Below are positions 17,346 through 25,634 of a DNA stretch of 64,000 nucleotides, in pieces. Position numbers and translations under genes: made by a program. The stretch comes from Pseudaquabacterium inlustre (GTDB lineage: Bacteria; Pseudomonadota; Gammaproteobacteria; Burkholderiales; Burkholderiaceae_C), in NCBI RefSeq assembly GCF_038066595.1, contig NZ_JBBUTH010000010.1:310001-374000 (forward strand), read 5' to 3'. The notes under the pieces are model-generated. The model was not told where the DNA came from. It did not search any database and was given only the letters and a program-made list of their open reading frames with translations. How positions within the stretch are numbered: the stretch's first letter is position 1; the number at the start of each line of letters is the position of its first letter.

Positions 17346-18971
17346 TCAGGCCGCGCGCAAGGCCTGCAGGCCGTGCTGGCGGATGTGGGCGATCAGCGTG
17401 CGGTTGTCGGGCAGGCCGGCCAGCATGCGGCGGGCCAGTTGCGCGGCCTCGGCAAAGCGGGCCTCGGCCAGCGCCGGCGGCTCGGGACGGCGGGTGGGCC
17501 TGGCGGCGTCTGGCCGGAAGCCCATGCCGTACAGCACGTACTGCCAGCTGGCCGACGGAAACACCTCTTCCACGCGCTCGAAGTCGTGGCGGTACGGCGG
17601 GCGGCTGCGCCACAGCTGCAGTTGCTCGCGCAGGCGCTCGGGCCAGGTGGCGGTGTCGCGGTGATCGGCCCAGTAGCGGCTGCCGGCGGCGTCGTCGCGG
17701 CGGCTGAGCACATAGTGCAGCTTCAGGAACTCGATCACGCGCTGCCAGCGGTGCTCGAAGCGCTCGTTGAAGCGGCGAGCCACGATGTCCATGTCGCCGC
17801 GCGTGGCCGGCATCTCGTCGCAGATCATCGTGGCCGACAGTTCCACCAGGGCCAGCGCCGAGGCCTCCAGCGGCTCGATGAAGCCCGAGGACAGGCCCAC
17901 GGCCACGCAGTTGTGCTGCCAGAAGCGTGCGCGGTGGCCGGGCTCGAAGCGGATGGCGCGGGGCGCCAGGCCCTGGGCCACGGCCGGGCCGGCGGTGGCG
18001 CGCACATGGTCCAGCAGGGCCTCGGCGGCCTGCTCGTCGCGGGCATGCGTGCTGCTGTAGACATGGCCCACGCCGCGGCGCGTGGGCAGGCCGATGTCCC
18101 AGATCCAGCCATGCGGGCGGGCGGTGGCGATGGTCTGCGACGCAATCGGCGCCTCGGGCTGCGCATAGGGCACCTGCAGCGCCAGCGCGCGGTCATTGAA
18201 CAGCACGTCGCGCGCGCTGCGCAGCGGCACGCCGTAGTGCTGGCCGATCAGGCGCGCGGCCAGGCCCGAACAGTCGATGAACAGGTCGCCGCGCACCTCG
18301 CCCGAGCCATCGCCCGCGCCGCGCGTGACCAGGGCAGCGATGTCGCCTGCCACCTTGCCAACGGGTGCGCCTTCGGTGTGGCAGCGCACCGACAGCACCT
18401 CGTCGACGATGTGGTGCACGCCCAGGCGCTGCACGGCATGGGCGCGCAGCGCCAGGCCGAACTTGCCGGCATCGAAGTGGTAGCCGTAGTTGGCCACCGC
18501 CGCGTACTCGGGCGTGGCCGCCTGCTTGGGCGCGCGGCCGGCATCGCACAGGGCGGGCTGGTGGCTCACCCGGTGGGCGAAGGGCATGTCGGCATGGCGC
18601 GCCAGCCAGCACCCCACCAGGTCGACATCGCCATGGCCCTGCGGCAGCGAGAAGGGGTGGTGGTAGATGTCACCGGGCGTGCCGTCCACCCAGCCATCGA
18701 AGCGCGAGCCCTGCTTGAACGACGCGTCGCAGTCGCGCACCAGCGTGTCCTCGGGCAGGCCGATGCGGCGCAGCGTGTCGCGCATCGTCGGCCAGGTGCC
18801 CTCGCCCACGCCGATGGGCGGCAGTTCGCTGGATTCGACCAGCGTGACGCGCAGGCCGTCGGCGTCGGCCGCACGGTGCTCGGCGGCGATCAGGCCGGCC
18901 ACCAGCCAGCCGGCCGAGCCACCGCCCAGCACCACCACGTGGCGGATCGCGTCGTTCACGGTCGAGCCCAT
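17346..18971 (-). CDS. Tryptophan-halogenase-family flavoprotein 2
   Basis: A 541-residue halogenase-family protein, a distant paralogue of the protein encoded four genes further along the operon. GGGSAGWLVAGLIAAEHR near residues 14-31 is the FAD site. SFKQGSRFDGW near residue 85 keeps the catalytic-lysine position, and GWIWDIGLPTRRG near 287 has the WxW pair but Gly-Leu-Pro in place of the Ile-Pro ending of classical enzymes. GLSSGFIEPLEASALALV is also present. I use the ATG at 18971 (MGSTVND), placing the FAD motif at the usual distance; an upstream ATG at 19019 would add 16 unrelated residues. It is the first gene after the TonB receptor. The substrate is unknown. Confidence 0.85.
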   Translation of the reverse strand: MGSTVNDAIRHVVVLGGGSAGWLVAGLIAAEHRAADADGLRVTLVESSELPPIGVGEGTWPTMRDTLRRIGLPEDTLVRDCDASFKQGSRFDGWVDGTPGDIYHHPFSLPQGHGDVDLVGCWLARHADMPFAHRVSHQPALCDAGRAPKQAATPEYAAVANYGYHFDAGKFGLALRAHAVQRLGVHHIVDEVLSVRCHTEGAPVGKVAGDIAALVTRGAGDGSGEVRGDLFIDCSGLAARLIGQHYGVPLRSARDVLFNDRALALQVPYAQPEAPIASQTIATARPHGWIWDIGLPTRRGVGHVYSSTHARDEQAAEALLDHVRATAGPAVAQGLAPRAIRFEPGHRARFWQHNCVAVGLSSGFIEPLEASALALVELSATMICDEMPATRGDMDIVARRFNERFEHRWQRVIEFLKLHYVLSRRDDAAGSRYWADHRDTATWPERLREQLQLWRSRPPYRHDFERVEEVFPSASWQYVLYGMGFRPDAARPTRRPEPPALAEARFAEAAQLARRMLAGLPDNRTLIAHIRQHGLQALRAA

Positions 18972-19043
18972 CGGAGAACCGTCATGCAGCCACTGTAAAC
19001 GGGCCGGCGGCCAGGGCATGACCCGGGCCGCCGGTTTCGGGGT

Positions 19044-19062
19044 GGCACCGCCGTGCGGTGCC
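19044..19062 (-). terminator. Hairpin between TonB receptor and halogenase 2 genes
   Basis: GGCACCG-ccgtg-CGGTGCC is a seven-pair stem about 18 bases after the receptor stop and 72 bases before the halogenase 2 start. With no T-run it may act as an attenuator or RNA-stability element that lets the receptor be made in excess of the downstream enzymes, rather than as a full stop. Confidence 0.4.
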
Positions 19063-19079
19063 GGTTCAAGACGCCTGCG

Positions 19080-22000
19080 TCAGTAGGTGTAGCGCGCGGC
19101 GGCCACGATGCGGCGGCCGGTCTGCGTGGCGTACTCGAGCTGGTGCTCGTTGCGGCTGTACAGGCGGATCACGCCGTCGGTGAGGTTGCGCAACTCCAGC
19201 TGGAACGACAGGTTCTTGTTGTACTTGTAGCCCAGGTTCATGTCGAGCTGGCCGTAGGGCGCGGTGTAGACCGGGTTGGCGCCCGCGCCGTCGAAGCGGC
19301 CCGACAGGAACTTGCCGCGCCAGTTGTAGGCGGCGCGCACATGCCACTGGTCGTTCTCCCAGAAGCCCACCACGTTGGCCGAGTTGCCCAGGCCTTCCAG
19401 TGCGAACTGCTCGCCCAGGCTGGCGTCGTTGTACTTCAGGCCCGACATCACCATGGTGTAGTTGGCACCCAGACCGAAGCCGGTGTTGCCGAAGCGGTGC
19501 TGCAGGTTCAGCTCCAGACCGCGCAGGCCCGCCGAGCGCTGGTTGGCCGGCACGGTGATGTTGAACACCGTGATCGGGTCGCCCGCCACGCCCGGGATGG
19601 TGCCGGTGGCGTTGCCGGTGCTGTCGGTGCCGGTCTTCACGACGCCGTTCTTGCCGTTGAAGGTGTTGAGGATGTAGTTGCGGATGCAGGTGTTGTCGCT
19701 GGTGACGCAACCCTTGGCCACGGCCTCGGTGTACATCGCGCCGCCGATCGGCGTGGGCAGGTTGAACGGCGTGCCCTTGACCTGCGTGGTGCCGATGTAG
19801 TTGTCGATCTGCTTCTCGAACAGACCCAGCGCCACGTAGCTGCTCTTGGCGTAGTAGTACTCCAGCGAGACGTCGGAGTTCTTGCTCTTGAGCGGCTTGA
19901 GGTTGGGGTTGCCCTGCGAGCCGGTGCCGCCGTTCACGCGCACCAGACCGTCCAGCGTCTGGCCGCCCTGGATGTCGCCCCAGCCGGGACGGCCGATGCT
20001 CTCGCCGTAGCTCAGGCGCAGCTTCAGGTTGTCGGTCAGGTCGGTGTCGAAGTCGATGCTGGGCAGCAGGTGGCTGTACTTGCCGGTCAGCGTGGTGAAG
20101 CCCGAGGCGCCGTAGACCACCGACAGCTCGTTGTTCGAGCCCCAGGTGATGCCGGTGGCGATGGGCACCATGGCCGACGACGTGACCTTGGTGCTCTCGT
20201 AGCGCAGGCCGGCGTTCATCGCGATGGCCTGGCCACCCACGTTGAACTCGCGGCCGTACTGCAGGTACAGGCTCTGCGACTCTTCCTTGGTGCGGCGGTC
20301 GGTGCTGTAGCTGCTGGGCATCAGGAACTGCGACTCGTCACCCACCACCTTGGCGGCGATGTCGCGGATGGTCTTGAAGTCCCACACGTTCCACTGGTTG
20401 AACAGGCGCGGGTCGTTGCTGCCCGAGATGCGCGTGAAGTACTTCGCCAGCGTGTCGGCCTGGAAGGCGCTGTCGGGGTAGTCGGCCGGCGTGCCGGTGC
20501 CGCCCCAGGTGCCACGGTCGATGTTGCCGTAGGCGGTGCGGTTCTTGGCGGTGGTCAGGCTCAGGCCGAAGTCGAGCTTGGACGCGTCAGCGAACTTGTA
20601 CTTGCCGTTGAGCTGCAGCTGGTCGACCTCGGCCTTCATGTAGCTGTTGCGGAAGGACGAGCCGGTGACCAGCTGGCCCGAGGCCGGGATGCTGGTGTTC
20701 TTCAGCATCAGCACCGGGAAGTCCTTGGAGAAGTCGACCGTGGTGTCGCCGCGGCTGAACACCGCGCTGCCCAGCACCGCGTCGCTGCCGTAGGGGCTGT
20801 CGGGGCGGGTGGTGGAGGTGGAGTGGTGCACGTCGGCGCCGAAGCGCAGGCGGTCATTCACCTTCCAGTCGAGGTTGAAGCCGAGCGAGCGCAGCTCGGT
20901 CTTGGTGGCGAACTGGGCCGCGCCCATGGCCACGTCGGAGCCGCTGACATGCTCGGTGTAGAGCAGCGGTGCGGCCACCGGGCCGTTGGTCCAGGTGCTG
21001 GTGGACGGGCCGAAGTTGAACCAGGCCGAGATGTCGTTGCGCTTGGACTTCACGCTGAAGTCCGACATCGTGTAGTCCAGCGTGCCGGTGATGTTGGCGG
21101 CGGGCTTGTACTGCAGCGTCAGCTGGCCGTTGACGCGCTCGGTCTGGACGCCGGTGGTGCTGTAGTTGATGTTCTGCGGCACCGAGTAGATGTCGTTGGC
21201 GCCCGGGCGGTTGGTGATGCGCTCGCTGCCGGCGGTGCCGGGCTGCGGGATCGTGCCCCAGTTGTTCTCGTCGCCCTTGAAGCTGCGCCAGCCGTTGCCG
21301 ACCGAGACCTGGTTGTAGCCGCTGTCGCGCTTCTGGTAGCTGCCGGCAATGGCCACGCCCACCGTGTTGCCGGCGAAGGTGTTGCTGTACAGGCCCGACA
21401 CCTCGGGCGTCATCGAGTCGCCCTTGACGGTGCTGGGCAGGCGGTTGTTCGAGTCGTCGAACATCGTCTTGATGCCGACGGTGGCCTTCAGGCCGGGATC
21501 GTCCAGCGGGCGCGTGGTCTTGACGTTGATGGTGGCGCCGATGCCGCCGGTGGGGTTGCTGGAGCGGCTGGTCTTGTAGACCTCCAGCGCGCTGATCGAT
21601 TCAGCCGCCAGGTTGGCGAAGTCGAAGGCGCGCGAGTTCGACGGGCCGGTGCCGGCAATGGTGGAGGCCGGCATCTGGCGGCCGTTGAACAGCACCAGGT
21701 TGAAATCGGGGCCCACGCCGCGCACGGTGACCTTGGAGCCCTCGCCCGAGCTGTTGCGGTCGATGGCCACGCCGCTGATGCGCTGCATGGCCTCGGCCAG
21801 GTTGGCGTCGGGGAAGCGGCCGATGTCCTCGGCCACGATGCCGTCGACGATGCCATGCGACTCGCGCTTGAGGTTCAGCGCCGATTCCACGCTGCGGCGG
21901 ATGCCGGTGACGACCACCTGCTGGCCGGCGTCGGCGGTGGGGGTGGCCGGGGCGGCCTGCTGGGCCTGGGCCGCGGTGGCGCCGGCCAGCAGCGCGCCGC

Positions 22001-22088
22001 AGGCGGCGGCCAGGCGCGTCACTCGGAAGGCCGGCGAGCGGCCGGGCAGGCCGGCGCCGGCGCGGGACGCGGGGCGGTGAGGGGTCAT
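19080..22088 (-). CDS. TonB-dependent outer-membrane receptor (Caulobacter-type)
   Basis: A 1002-residue TonB-dependent receptor for energised uptake of a large or scarce solute. A signal peptide covers about residues 1-42 (ending ATAAQAQQ), then the plug begins with QQVVVTGIRRSVESALNLKR, shown as VVVTGIRRSVESALN, and continues EDIGRFPDANLAEAMQRISG, the hallmark of the large receptors first catalogued in Caulobacter and often linked to sugar uptake. The barrel ends in ARYTY, with the C-terminal aromatic needed for assembly. The ATG at 22088 has GGAGA at the right distance; an upstream in-frame reading adds a non-signal stretch. It heads the halogenase operon and faces a LacI regulator. No carbohydrate hydrolase is in the window, so the ligand is open. 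Confidence 0.92.
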   Translation of the reverse strand: MTPHRPASRAGAGLPGRSPAFRVTRLAAACGALLAGATAAQAQQAAPATPTADAGQQVVVTGIRRSVESALNLKRESHGIVDGIVAEDIGRFPDANLAEAMQRISGVAIDRNSSGEGSKVTVRGVGPDFNLVLFNGRQMPASTIAGTGPSNSRAFDFANLAAESISALEVYKTSRSSNPTGGIGATINVKTTRPLDDPGLKATVGIKTMFDDSNNRLPSTVKGDSMTPEVSGLYSNTFAGNTVGVAIAGSYQKRDSGYNQVSVGNGWRSFKGDENNWGTIPQPGTAGSERITNRPGANDIYSVPQNINYSTTGVQTERVNGQLTLQYKPAANITGTLDYTMSDFSVKSKRNDISAWFNFGPSTSTWTNGPVAAPLLYTEHVSGSDVAMGAAQFATKTELRSLGFNLDWKVNDRLRFGADVHHSTSTTRPDSPYGSDAVLGSAVFSRGDTTVDFSKDFPVLMLKNTSIPASGQLVTGSSFRNSYMKAEVDQLQLNGKYKFADASKLDFGLSLTTAKNRTAYGNIDRGTWGGTGTPADYPDSAFQADTLAKYFTRISGSNDPRLFNQWNVWDFKTIRDIAAKVVGDESQFLMPSSYSTDRRTKEESQSLYLQYGREFNVGGQAIAMNAGLRYESTKVTSSAMVPIATGITWGSNNELSVVYGASGFTTLTGKYSHLLPSIDFDTDLTDNLKLRLSYGESIGRPGWGDIQGGQTLDGLVRVNGGTGSQGNPNLKPLKSKNSDVSLEYYYAKSSYVALGLFEKQIDNYIGTTQVKGTPFNLPTPIGGAMYTEAVAKGCVTSDNTCIRNYILNTFNGKNGVVKTGTDSTGNATGTIPGVAGDPITVFNITVPANQRSAGLRGLELNLQHRFGNTGFGLGANYTMVMSGLKYNDASLGEQFALEGLGNSANVVGFWENDQWHVRAAYNWRGKFLSGRFDGAGANPVYTAPYGQLDMNLGYKYNKNLSFQLELRNLTDGVIRLYSRNEHQLEYATQTGRRIVAAARYTY

Positions 22089-22179
22089 GGGCTTGTCTCC
22101 GGGATTCGTGGACGAACGGCGTTGGCGGTCAGGTCGGGCGGCCACCGATGCCGGGTCTGCTGCTGGGGCGCCAACCAGC

Positions 22180-22195
22180 TTGAAAGCGCTTGCAA
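22180..22195. promoter_or_regulatory. LacI-type operator 1 (TTGAAAGCGCTTGCAA)
   Basis: A near-palindrome with the AAGCGCTT core typical of LacI/GalR operators with a central CpG. It is 92 bases upstream of the TonB receptor start, in the divergent region shared with the LacI gene. It resembles operator 2 about 65 bases away, giving a site pair that could be looped by a tetramer. Confidence 0.6.
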
Positions 22196-22243
22196 GAGCG
22201 TAAAGCCAGCTTCACGAATTGCCACCTAGTAGTCACCCTGTGT

Positions 22244-22263
22244 TTTTGAAAGCGCGTTCAAAA
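22244..22263. promoter_or_regulatory. LacI-type operator 2 (TTTTGAAAGCGCGTTCAAAA)
   Basis: A 20-base palindrome with perfect seven-base arms, TTTTGAA and TTCAAAA, around a GCGC-type centre. It lies 81 bases upstream of the LacI-family ATG, so it probably mediates autoregulation as well as control of the TonB receptor operon. The arms stand out from a background of very high GC. Confidence 0.65.
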
Positions 22264-22344
22264 TGCCGGGCTTGTCCTGTCCTGGCGCCGTGGTGCGGCC
22301 CCGTACACTGCGCGCCACCGCCGCTGCCACACCCTTCGCTGTCC

Positions 22345-23421
22345 ATGGCCCGAGACCCCGACGCTCCCCGCCCGCCCCGCGCCGCCACGGCCGGCCGCGC
22401 ACCGCGGGCCACCGCGCCGGCCGGCGTGGTCACGCTGCAACAGGTGGCCGAACGGGCGGGCGTGTCGCCCAGCACCGTGTCGCGCATCATCAATGGCACG
22501 GCCATCGTGGCCGAGGCCAAGAAGCAGGCCGTGGCCGATGCCATCGAGGCGCTGGGCTTCGTGCCCAACCCGGTGGCGCGCGGCCTGGCGGGCGGGCGCA
22601 CGCTGAGCATCGGCGTGGTCACGCAGGTCATCGACTCGCCGTTCTACGGCGGCGCGCTGCGCGGCATCGAGGACGTGCTGCAGCTGGCCGGCTACAGCCC
22701 GCTGTTCGTCAGCGGCCACTGGACCACCACCGACGAGGCGCGCTGCATCGAGATGCTGCGCGCGCGCCGCGTCGACGGCCTGATCCTGCTGGACGGGCGC
22801 ATCAGCGACAGCGCGGTGAAGGCGCTGGCGCGCCAGCTGCCGGTGGTGGTGACCGGGCGGCAGATCAAGGCGCCGGGCCTGTTCTCGCTGGCCTTCGACA
22901 ACCTGCGCGGCGCGCGCCTGGCCACCGAGCACCTGCTGGCGCTGGGCCACCGCCGCATCGCCTTCATCGGCGGCGATCCGCAGCACCCCGACGCCGTGGC
23001 GCGTGAACAGGGCTGGCGTGATGCGATGGCCAGCGCCGGCGTGCCGGTGGACGAGGCGCTGCGCGAGCATGGCGGCTACATCGAGGAAGGCGGCCTGCGC
23101 GCGATGGAGCGCCTGCTCGACAGCGGCCACGCCTTCAGCGCGGTGTTCGCGGCCAACGACCAGATGGCCTACGGCGCAGCGCTGGCGCTGCACCGGCGTG
23201 GCCTGCAGGTGCCGCAGCACATCTCGCTGGTGGGCTTCGACGACGTGGCCACCTCGCAGTACACGCTGCCGCCGCTGTCCAGCGTGCGCCAGCCGGTGGT
23301 GGAGCTGGGCCGGCGTTCGGCCGAGGCCGTGCTCGACCTGATCGCCGGGCGCAAGCCGACGGCCGAGCTGTCGGCGCCCGAGATGGTGGCGCGCGAGTCC
23401 AGCGCCGCGCTGCCCGGCTGA
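22345..23421 (+). CDS. LacI-family transcriptional regulator
   Basis: A 358-residue LacI/GalR regulator. The helix-turn-helix VTLQQVAERAGVSPSTVSRI begins near residue 29, followed by the hinge sequence ALGFVPNPVARGLAGGRT, and then a two-lobed periplasmic-binding-like effector domain (IGVVTQVIDSPFYGGALRG; AVFAANDQMAYGAALAL; LVGFDDVATSQY). I choose the ATG at 22345, giving a basic, Pro/Ala-rich leader of about 27 residues before the HTH; a GTG at 22426 would place the HTH at the usual position. It is divergent from the TonB receptor operon, with two matching operators between, so it very probably represses that operon and releases it on binding a sugar-like effector. Confidence 0.92.
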   Translation: MARDPDAPRPPRAATAGRAPRATAPAGVVTLQQVAERAGVSPSTVSRIINGTAIVAEAKKQAVADAIEALGFVPNPVARGLAGGRTLSIGVVTQVIDSPFYGGALRGIEDVLQLAGYSPLFVSGHWTTTDEARCIEMLRARRVDGLILLDGRISDSAVKALARQLPVVVTGRQIKAPGLFSLAFDNLRGARLATEHLLALGHRRIAFIGGDPQHPDAVAREQGWRDAMASAGVPVDEALREHGGYIEEGGLRAMERLLDSGHAFSAVFAANDQMAYGAALALHRRGLQVPQHISLVGFDDVATSQYTLPPLSSVRQPVVELGRRSAEAVLDLIAGRKPTAELSAPEMVARESSAALPG

Positions 23422-23440
23422 ACCGCCGCCGGGCCGGCGT

Positions 23441-25558
23441 TCAGCCCGGGCCCAGCACCCGGGGCAGGGTGAGCGTGAAGGTGCTGCCCTCGCCCGGCAT
23501 GCTGCGCACCGTGACCTCGCCGCCCTGGGCGCGGGCGATGTGGCGCACCAGCGACAGGCCCAGACCCGCTCCGGGGTGGCTCTTGCTGTGGCCGCTGCTC
23601 AGCTGCACGTAGCGCTGGAACAGGCGCGGCAGGTCGGCGGGCTCGATGCCGATGCCGTGATCATGCACGCTCAGCGCCCATTGCGTGTCCGACAGCGGCC
23701 AGGTGCGCAGCTGTACCAGGCCGCCCGGGTGCGAGAACTTCACCGCGTTGGCCAGCAGATTGAGCACCATCTGCCGCAGCCGCACGGCGTCGGCGGTGAT
23801 GTGCTGCGGGCCTTCGGCGGTCTGCAACTCGATGCGCACCTGGCGTTCGGCACTAGCACTGGCCAGCATGCCCACCACGTCGTCCAGCAATGCGGGCAGA
23901 TCCAGTGGCGCGGGTGCGAACACCATGCGCCCTTTCTCGGCGACGGTGTGCTCGAGCACCGCGTCGATCAGTGCCAGCAGGTGCCTGCCGCTGGCGTCGA
24001 TGCGCGCCAGCGTGGTGGTGTAGCGCGGCGATCCGGGTTCAATGCGGCCCGTGGCCAGCAGCCCGGTCAGGCCCAGCACGCCATTGAGCGGCGTGCGCAG
24101 CTCGTGGGTCATGTTCGAGACGAACTCGTCCTTCAGCCGGTTGACCTCGCGCAACTGCTCGTTCTGCGCGGCCAGCGTACCGGCTTGGGCGCGCAGATCC
24201 TCGGCCTGGCGCAGTGCGGTCACGTCGTGCATCACCGAGTTGGAGCACACAAAGCTGCCAGTCTTGTCGTGCACGGCCTGTGCGCTCACCAGCACCTGAC
24301 GCCGCGCGCCGTCGCGGCCGGTGATCTCCAGTTCCAGCCCGTCCAGCGGCTGGCCGGCCACGAGCCTGGGGAAGTTGGCGGCAAAGGTGGCGCGCCCGGT
24401 CTCGTCGAGGAAGTCACGCGGCCCCAGCTGGCCCAGCACATCGCCACGTTCGCAGGCCAGCCAGCGCAGCTCGGTGGCGTTGATGCTGAGGTAGCGGCCG
24501 GCCGCGTCCAGCGTGTGGTAGCCGCACGGTGCCTCGTCATAGAGTTTCTGCGCCTCGGCCTGGCGACGAAAGCCCTGGCCCACGCTGCGCGCCAGCGCCC
24601 ACGAGCCCAGCGCCACCAGGGCCAGCAGGCTGGCCACGGCCAATGTGTCGCGGCGCCAGCCGGCCAGTCGTTCGTCGATGCCCTGGCCCACCATCACGTA
24701 CAGCGGGTAGCGGGCCAGCCGGCGGTAGGCCACGATGCGCTCGATGCCGTCGTTGACCGCCACGGCGCGGTACACGCCGGCGCGTGGCGCGGCGGCCACG
24801 GCGGCCCGCATCTGATCGGACACCGCGCCGGGTGCCGGATTGGGCGCTGCGGATGTGAGCTCGGGCTGGCGCATCAGCAGGCGCAGGTCAGGGCTGCGCA
24901 GGCTCACCACACCGGTGCTGCCGGTGTCGGGCAGGTTCACCAGCGGGCGCAGGCCAGTGAGTGGCAGCACCATCACCACCGCGCCGGCAAAGCCGCCGCC
25001 CGGATGGCGCAAGGCCCGCCCGAGCATCAGCGCCGGCTGGCCGTCGATGCGGCTGGTCTGAGGGCCAAACAGGCGCACCTGGCCGTCGGGCTGTGCGCGC
25101 AGCTGCTGGAAGTCGGCGCGGTCCTCCAGGTTCAGGTGCAGGCAGCGCATGACTGGCAGCCCGCACACCTGGACGCCACGGCTGTCGAACACGCCCAGGC
25201 GCTGAGCCTCGGGCATCTGCGCTGTCTGCTCATCGACGATGGCCCACAGCGTGGCCGGGTCGATGCCGCCCTGGGCGATCTGACGCTCGAATTGCAGTGC
25301 GGCGGCCGTCAGGCCCAGGGCCAGGGCATCGAGCCGGGCGCTGGCATGTTGCTCGGTGAGCAGTGCGGTGTTGACAGCCTGGGCCTCCACCTCCAGCAAG
25401 TCGCTGCGGTAGGAGCCCAGGATCCAGGCTGCACACACTGCAGCGAAGACCAGGTTCAAGGCCAGAAGGCCCAGCTGTAGCTGGCGCGGGGCCCACTGGT
25501 GGCCGGCGATGTAGCCCATGCCACCGGGTGCGGCGCCAAGGCGATAGCTGGCTGGCAT
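23441..25558 (-). CDS. Membrane-bound PAS sensor histidine kinase (orphan)
   Basis: A 705-residue hybrid-lacking histidine kinase. A membrane helix near residues 26-48 (LLALNLVFAAVCAAWILGSY) and another near 302-325 (LAVASLLALVALGSWALA) enclose a periplasmic domain of about 250 residues with Cache-like features. A PAS domain follows (CGYHTLDAAGRYLSINATEL), then HisKA with the phospho-acceptor in SNMTHELRTPLNGVLGL and an HATPase domain with LLANAVKFSHPGG, VHDHGIGIEP and GAGLGLSLVRH. The ATG at 25558 has GAGAGG upstream; a TTG six codons earlier is less likely. No response regulator gene adjoins, and it follows the metal-efflux operon on the same strand by 76 bases. Confidence 0.88.
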   Translation of the reverse strand: MPASYRLGAAPGGMGYIAGHQWAPRQLQLGLLALNLVFAAVCAAWILGSYRSDLLEVEAQAVNTALLTEQHASARLDALALGLTAAALQFERQIAQGGIDPATLWAIVDEQTAQMPEAQRLGVFDSRGVQVCGLPVMRCLHLNLEDRADFQQLRAQPDGQVRLFGPQTSRIDGQPALMLGRALRHPGGGFAGAVVMVLPLTGLRPLVNLPDTGSTGVVSLRSPDLRLLMRQPELTSAAPNPAPGAVSDQMRAAVAAAPRAGVYRAVAVNDGIERIVAYRRLARYPLYVMVGQGIDERLAGWRRDTLAVASLLALVALGSWALARSVGQGFRRQAEAQKLYDEAPCGYHTLDAAGRYLSINATELRWLACERGDVLGQLGPRDFLDETGRATFAANFPRLVAGQPLDGLELEITGRDGARRQVLVSAQAVHDKTGSFVCSNSVMHDVTALRQAEDLRAQAGTLAAQNEQLREVNRLKDEFVSNMTHELRTPLNGVLGLTGLLATGRIEPGSPRYTTTLARIDASGRHLLALIDAVLEHTVAEKGRMVFAPAPLDLPALLDDVVGMLASASAERQVRIELQTAEGPQHITADAVRLRQMVLNLLANAVKFSHPGGLVQLRTWPLSDTQWALSVHDHGIGIEPADLPRLFQRYVQLSSGHSKSHPGAGLGLSLVRHIARAQGGEVTVRSMPGEGSTFTLTLPRVLGPG

Positions 25559-25634
25559 GGGGATCCTCTCGTGCAAGTGCGATCGAATCTACCCCATACC
25601 GCACCCGGTGTGGGTGCGCCGCGTCATGCCGCGG

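Noticed and set aside
13943..19019. Possible halogenated natural-product gene cluster because of two tryptophan-halogenase homologues
   Set aside because: There is no tryptophan-modifying, NRPS, PKS or flavin reductase gene. The companions (SapC, cupin, TonB receptor, LacI) fit the transporter-linked gene set instead.
19053..22229. A 1058-codon open frame antisense to the TonB receptor gene
   Set aside because: The receptor on the minus strand has a signal peptide, plug and barrel. The plus-strand product is Val/Gly/His-rich without recognisable domains.
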